Under the pieces are notes generated by a model, which was not told the origin of the DNA, made no database searches, and saw only the letters and a list, made by a program, of their open reading frames with translations. Source: Nymphaea colorata (lineage: Eukaryota; Streptophyta; Magnoliopsida; Nymphaeales; Nymphaeaceae). From it: a stretch of 64,000 nt of DNA. The DNA lies in assembly GCF_008831285.2 (NCBI RefSeq), contig NC_045142.1:4099501-4163500 (forward strand), read 5' to 3'. This document shows, one piece after another, positions 60,868 to 64,000 of the stretch. Position 1 is the first letter of the stretch; each line of letters opens with the position of its first letter. Both the position numbers and the translations under genes were made by a program.

Positions 60868-63145
60868 ACTTCAGGCTATTTGGATGTGCCCTGGAACATT
60901 ATTTCCACGATGCGGAGCTTTTCTATAAGTTGAATAGATCAGGTGCACAGTTATTTTGAGCATAAAATGGCAAAAAGTTTATATTCTTCATTCGACTTTT
61001 CGTCTGAGTGCCGTAGTTTAGGCGGTGAAGCTCAGGTCAAAAACTTGTTTATTTTTCCCTGGTAATTAATTAGGGTTCTTTTGTTACTTCGGCCTCGAAA
61101 GCAGTAGATATGCCCCTTGGACATGCATTTTTCCTTTAATTAGTCACCTGAGATTAGGCATAAATAGACAAACAACTTTTTTTATGCAACCTTTCGTAAA
61201 AAATTAGGACCCTAGTAGCAGAGCATACACGATCAAAATTATAAAGTATATAATATTTATAAATAATGTCAAAAATGAAAAACAACTAAATAACAAATGT
61301 ACAAGAACAGTATCAAAAGCAAATTTCTCGTGTTTGTCATTGTTCATAGTTCATAAACAGCTCCTCAACAATTACATAACACACTATACAATAGGAAATC
61401 ACATGAATTCAATTATGTGTTCAATTAGTTGAACACAGAGACATGTTAAATAGAAGAAAAAAACAAGGGCTACAACTCTTCTTATAGTGGATTACTTAGA
61501 CACACAATGACACGCTATGCTGAAAAATAGAATCTCACAAGAGAGAAGATAAGATCTGTCAAAAGCAACAACACAAAGAAAAAACTAATCTATTTAATAA
61601 TATGCTAGCAATTAATAAAAATGGATGTGAGAGAGGCGGGGGTTGCTAGCCGACAACACTTATAGAGAGAGAGAAAAAAAAAAAAGAGAACCGATTAAAT
61701 GGAAATATATAATAGACAAGAGGTCTCCTAGATACAAAAACAAACCGCAAAAACAGAAACTTAGTTTAATAAGGCACTTTTTACAAAACTCTCTTACAGG
61801 AGCGTGTCATCCAAACGCCTCTTAAAATTTTTTATATAAAACTCAGACTTTGATACGAACTGGATTTAGGCAATTCATGTAAGTGTTTACCCAAATACAC
61901 TCTCTCTTTGAGTTTGTTCATCTAACCGTTTTGAAGAAGTGGGAGAAACGCATCATCTCCTAAACCACGTCGGAAGCATTTCCGAGGCGGAAGTCCGTGT
62001 TCCTCCGCATTTCCCATTCTGCCCTTCTCATGAAAACTTATTTTTCTTGCGAGAAAGAGTCGTTACATTTTCTTGTTGAGCTTCAGACATTCACGCCATT
62101 CAAGAATTCAAGTGATTAGAACCCCACAGGCTATTTTGGATCACCTGAATTTGAACCTTTTTTCCGGGCCAGACCCTGAATTTGAGGCATTCGGATCACG
62201 TAAATAAGTTGGGCGGCAGACCCGATTGGATTCAATACGGCCAACAAAACCCCGCATCCTAGCTAGCCTTTAATGGACATCTTCATTTGTTGTGAAGGCT
62301 TGCTTTCCTTTGTAAATCATCATGATCTTTGTGTTCTGATCTTTATACGTGTAATAATAATGCTATCCTTCGTAAGGATCCATGAGTTTATGCAAGTATA
62401 TGTTGCTCTTATATATATATATGTATATAAATGCATAGGTGCACAACATGATAAAACGAAAGAATTTTTATTTATTTGTCCTAAGGTACAGAAATAAAGA
62501 AAGAAAGATCCCACTGTTTTCAAAATCACAATGGTTTAAAGTAACGGGATAAAAAAGGTAAGAAAGTTCGTAAAGTACTGTTAAGAGAAAAAATCTCTCT
62601 CCAAGGTATTATCTTTTATAAATACGTGAATATGATAATCACAGTGGAGATTTCTCGTTTAGTGTAGTTTGGAATGTGCATCGAGACCGATCGATCAAAT
62701 AAAAGGGTAGATTTTAGACAAGCTTATTTAATTCATTTGAGCGGTCTGTCTGCGGATTCAAACACGTCCCAAGATTTATGTTACTATCATAGGCATGGAT
62801 CGGGTCTCTTTTCGGCACTTGGGTTTGAGAACAGATATTTTGTGGAGATCCGACCCAATCATCTGTAAGTCGGTGGCCCGCTCTTTTCTCATATGAAATG
62901 GCATTTGATTCTCGGAAAGAAAGAAAGCCGGTGGGTATAAATGCGCCACAAACTTTCTCCGAATCCACATCGGCTTTTAGAAAAAAAGAAAGTCATACGC
63001 TCCAATGCATTTCTGGTTCTTGCCCGTTAGCGCCGTCAAATTCCCCACCCTCCTCTCTCCGTGATCGTTTTCTTGCTCCACCATTGAACTCTTTGGGCAG
63101 CATATCTTTCCATTAATCGCAGGAGTTCGTTCGCGGGGCGGAGCG
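59894..63145. other. Intergenic region downstream of SULTR4
   Basis: The SULTR4 3' UTR lies in the first few hundred bases. The rest is AT-rich with the microsatellite at 60.8 kb. From about 62.9 kb GC content rises, with a CT-rich stretch (CCCCACCCTCCTCTCTCC, 63042-63060) that resembles a plant 5' leader. I could not find a convincing coding exon following it in the window. Confidence 0.5.
60779..60864. repeat. Compound (CT)n(AT)n microsatellite
   Basis: About 16 CT units run directly into about 27 AT units, the mirror image of the (AT)n(GA)n arrays at 20.4 and 23.2 kb. Confidence 0.95.
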
Positions 63146-63212
63146 ATCGGATGTCAATGGGTGACAATGGTGATCCATCGGATGTCGGTGGGTGACAATG
63201 GTGATGCAATCG
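63146..63212. repeat. 31-bp minisatellite, about 2 copies
   Basis: ATCGGATGTCAATGGGTGAC then AATGGTGATCC is followed at once by ATCGGATGTCGGTGGGTGAC then AATGGTGATGC, and a partial third ATCGGATG. Confidence 0.9.
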
Positions 63213-63274
63213 GATGATGGGGTTGAGGATTTCTTGCAAGGTATGCCCTGTGAAAGATGTAGAGGCTCTTACTG

Positions 63275-64000
63275 TTCTCTCGTTCCTTTTGTTTATTTTC
63301 TGCTGTTCACTTTGTGCAGATTGAGAGCATATCAATGCTCCTTTGTACATTATCGCAGTGGTGATAATGAATGGGCAGCGGTGGTGGAGATGATTAAGTG
63401 CCATTGAGATCAAGATCGAGATAGGAATAGGGAGATTAATGGCGGCGAACGAATCAGCCGTTGGAGATTAATCATCAGAATATCGTCCAAATGCATGACG
63501 TTATTGAGTTGAGTTCGGATGGGCCAGAGGTTCTGTTGTCCTTCTTCGTTCTTTTTGTTTTGTTGGATTAAAATTTTGAGTGTTTCTTCTTTGTTCACCG
63601 TGTGTTCTTTTTGCAGATTGAGGGCGTATCAATGCTCCTTTGTACATTGTCGCAGTGGTGGAGATGATTAAGTGCGGTTCAGATGAAGATCGAGATAGAA
63701 ACAGGAAGATTAATGGCGGAGAACGATTCAGCCGTTGGAGATTGATAATCAGAATATCATCCGGATGCATGACGTTATTGAGGTGAGTTCGGATGGGCCA
63801 GAGATTCCGTTGTCCTTTCGTTTCTTTTGTTTTGTTGGAGTAAAATTTTGAGTGTTTCTTCTTTGTTCACTGTGTGTTCTTTTTGCAGGTTGAGGGCATA
63901 TCAATGGTCCTTTCTACATTGTCGCAGTGGTGTTATTGAACGGGCAGCGGTGGTGGAGATGATTAAGTGCCATTGAGATCAAGATCGAGATAGGAATAGG
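63275..64000. repeat. Tandem repeat of about 270-300 bp, at least 2.4 copies, open at the window edge
   Basis: The landmark TTGAG(A/G)GC(A/G)TATCAATG occurs at 63321, 63618 and 63890 (periods 297 and 272). Each copy also has CTTTGTTCAC, a GCAG before the landmark, CATTGTCGCAGTGGTG, GTGGAGATGATTAAGTGC, GATCGAGATAG, GATTAATGGCGG and CAGCCGTTGGAGATT. Copies differ by substitutions and short indels, including loss of GAATGGGCAGCG in copy 2. No continuous coding frame spans the array. Confidence 0.9.

Noticed and set aside
63036..63770. Minus-strand frames of 125 and 89 codons across the right-edge array
   Set aside because: They share sequence only because the DNA is repeated, and they end at different places in each unit because of indels. 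No domain is recognised.

Overview
This is nuclear DNA from a flowering plant. It has spliced genes with GT-AG introns, AT-rich introns and intergenic DNA, and many TA/GA microsatellites. The proteins are plant-specific: a PsbP-domain lumen protein, an ABCB6/20-type ABC transporter, a GT14 glucuronosyltransferase, a plastid RIBA protein, an Ole e 1-like secreted protein and a SULTR4 sulfate transporter. I cannot place the species. Some first exons are GC-rich (about 15.8-16.2, 23.7-24.2 and 40.5-40.8 kb), which occurs in monocots and in some other angiosperm lineages.

Layout. The 3' end of a PsbP-domain gene (+, exons at 1415-1511 and 2861-2964) enters from the left. It is tail-to-tail with an 11-exon ABCB6/20-like gene (-, 16193 to 3952, 1399 aa). 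A 7.5-kb repeat-rich intergenic stretch follows. The GlcAT14-like gene comes next (+, 23744-26900, 4 exons, 396 aa), then a RIBA3-like gene (+, 29548-33412, 6 exons, 529 aa), then an Ole e 1-like gene (+, 34985-35973, 2 exons, 156 aa). The 17-exon SULTR4 gene lies at 40462-59893 (+, 680 aa). From 59894 to the end I see no gene; the last 0.7 kb is a roughly 270-300 bp tandem repeat that runs off the window.

I built every gene model by hand from reading frames, splice sites and remembered family structure. In each complete model the exon phases add up to an uninterrupted frame whose length is close to the family norm. The neighbouring genes have unrelated jobs (auxin or lipid transport, arabinogalactan glycosylation, riboflavin synthesis, a cell-wall protein, vacuolar sulfate export). 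I see no operon-like or clustered pathway.

I found no new multi-gene system. The points most worth following are a RIBA3-like protein with a decayed DHBP-synthase active site, a 63-nt stop-free in-frame intron inside NBD1 of the ABC transporter, a GA microsatellite between an upstream ATG and the SULTR4 start codon, several short inverted-repeat elements in introns, a set of tRNA-derived SINE-like sequences, and the tandem array at the right edge.
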